From contig PKXA01000083.1 in NCBI GenBank assembly GCA_003133325.1, forward strand, positions 32,926 through 90,837: DNA of 57,912 bases. Reading direction: 5' to 3'. Positions 57,114 to 57,912 of the stretch are shown here, one piece after another. The translations under genes and the position numbers were made by a program. Source of the DNA: Acidimicrobiaceae bacterium. GTDB taxonomy: Bacteria; Actinomycetota; Acidimicrobiia; Acidimicrobiales; RAAP-2. The notes beneath the pieces were generated by a model, which saw only the letters and a program-made list of their open reading frames with translations, had not been told where the DNA came from and ran no database searches. Position 1 is the first letter of the stretch. Each line of letters opens with the position of its first letter.

Positions 57114-57912
57114 ATGAGAGCACCACTGCGGCCGGCAAAGGGGAAGGCGATGCCGCCTCCGGTTGCACCTTTGCCGATTCCCCACTCTCCACCGATGAGG
57201 GTACCCGAGCTTGAGGCCACCTCGAGGGGAATGGACCGGCGTCGCTTCCTCGGCTACGTGCTGGCGGCACCGACGCTGGTCGTCGCGGCCAGGTTGGCAG
57301 TTGACACCAGAGAGCCGCAAGTGGCGGGCGCCGCGGTTCCGTCCCTGCCCGGGCCCTCAGACCTCTTCGACCTCGGCGATCTCCAGGACCTCGCCGCGTC
57401 TCCCACCTCGGGGTTGATCTCGATCATGGTGAACAGCGATGGGACAGCGTCTTTCGCCTTGCCGCGCGCCGAAGTCGGACAAGGCATCACAACCTCGGTG
57501 GGAATGCTTATCGCCGAGGAGATGGACCTTCCGTTGTCTGACGTCATCGTCACGCTGGCCGACGCTCGCCCCGAGCTGGAGTTCAACCAGTTCACAGGCG
57601 GATCGAACACGACAAGATCGACCTACCAACCGGTCCGAATCGCCGCCGCCACGGCGCGGGCCCGGCTGCTGTCGACGGCGGCCGCGCAGTGGGGCGTCCC
57701 AGTCTCGTCGCTGACCACGAAGAATGGCGTCATCACGTCCTCGACAGGCAGGACCGCCACCTACGGCTCACTGGCAACTGCCGCCGCAGCCTCCCACCCG
57801 AGTTCGGTGAGTATCGAGCTCAAGCCTGCATCCGACTTCACGCTCATCGGCACTTCGCAGAACCGGGTCGATGCACTGGCTTCTGTCACTGGCACCAAGG
57901 TCTTCGCCATGG
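57114..57912 (+). CDS. Xanthine-dehydrogenase-type molybdopterin-binding subunit, TAT-exported (partial)
   Basis: The frame is open from ATG 57114 to the window end (266 residues seen). After a proline-rich leader comes a twin-arginine signal, DRRRFLGYVLAAPTLVVAA, then the start of the molybdenum domain of isoquinoline 1-oxidoreductase beta/aldehyde-oxidase-type subunits: FALPRAEVGQGITTSVGMLIAEEMD, FNQFTGGSNTTRSTYQPVR and a TLIGTSQNRVDALASVTGTKVFA segment. The enzyme would hydroxylate an N-heterocycle or aldehyde outside the membrane. Cofactor genes at 53011-56134 are close by. GGAGG lies seven bases before the ATG. The catalytic residues are beyond the window. Confidence 0.87.
   Translation, partial: MRAPLRPAKGKAMPPPVAPLPIPHSPPMRVPELEATSRGMDRRRFLGYVLAAPTLVVAARLAVDTREPQVAGAAVPSLPGPSDLFDLGDLQDLAASPTSGLISIMVNSDGTASFALPRAEVGQGITTSVGMLIAEEMDLPLSDVIVTLADARPELEFNQFTGGSNTTRSTYQPVRIAAATARARLLSTAAAQWGVPVSSLTTKNGVITSSTGRTATYGSLATAAAASHPSSVSIELKPASDFTLIGTSQNRVDALASVTGTKVFAM

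Overview
The window is high-GC, gene-dense actinobacterial DNA, most likely from the class Acidimicrobiia. The evidence is the codon and GC pattern, an F420/PPOX-type fragment, Lrp- and TetR-controlled CoA catabolism, and a secreted protein (49661-51319) with 'GYWLV..DGGIFAFGDA' repeats that are typical of that class. No rRNA, tRNA, CRISPR array or phage was seen.

Layout. 1-5002: an aromatic-ring catabolic cluster on the plus strand (ring-hydroxylating dioxygenase alpha end and beta, FAH-family hydrolase, phthalate-type Rieske oxygenase, VOC protein, SnoaL-like protein), followed by a TetR regulator. 5181-9945 (minus): a complete branched-chain 2-oxoacid dehydrogenase complex (E1alpha, E1beta, E2, E3) with a divergent Lrp/AsnC regulator. 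10560-17488: a leucine/isovalerate pathway. Methylcrotonyl-CoA carboxylase beta and alpha and an acyl-CoA dehydrogenase run on the minus strand, followed by the ruins of an acetoacetyl-CoA synthetase. HMG-CoA lyase and a TetR regulator run divergently.

17552-24906: a gentisate 1,2-dioxygenase gene faces a tightly coupled seven-gene operon. The operon encodes a PaaA-like diiron oxygenase, DUF35 protein, SCP2-type thiolase, PaaK-like CoA ligase, two MaoC hydratases and a ThDP enzyme. Two copies of one operator lie between the two units. This is the best candidate for an undescribed pathway: CoA activation, oxygenation, hydration, retro-aldol cleavage and a thiamine-dependent step, with gentisate as a possible exit.

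24907-28015: a decayed patch with an enoyl-CoA hydratase, an IS21 IstB/PPOX chimera, a frameshifted GNAT fragment and a VapBC toxin-antitoxin pair. 27993-38657: an SDR, an FAH protein, ArfB, a fused indolepyruvate:ferredoxin oxidoreductase, a leucine dehydrogenase interrupted by an in-frame amber codon, a second Lrp regulator, a nitrilase and two alpha/beta hydrolases.

38692-51319: a nucleosidase, an Rpf-like muralytic protein with a long structured leader, SurE, aldose epimerase, a membrane GGDEF-EAL protein, a second DUF35-thiolase pair, an ECF sigma/membrane protein/SIMPL lipoprotein operon and a CHAP-repeat protein. 51383-57912: an aldo/keto reductase, a thioesterase and a molybdoenzyme-maturation block (MoaB, split XdhC, MoaA, MoaD-like). 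The block leads to a TAT-exported xanthine-dehydrogenase-type subunit cut by the window end. MoaA has lost a radical-SAM cysteine and MoaD lacks the terminal Gly-Gly.

The genes form one theme: amino acids and aromatic acids are converted to CoA thioesters and broken down to acetyl-CoA. Several steps carry fresh inactivating lesions.
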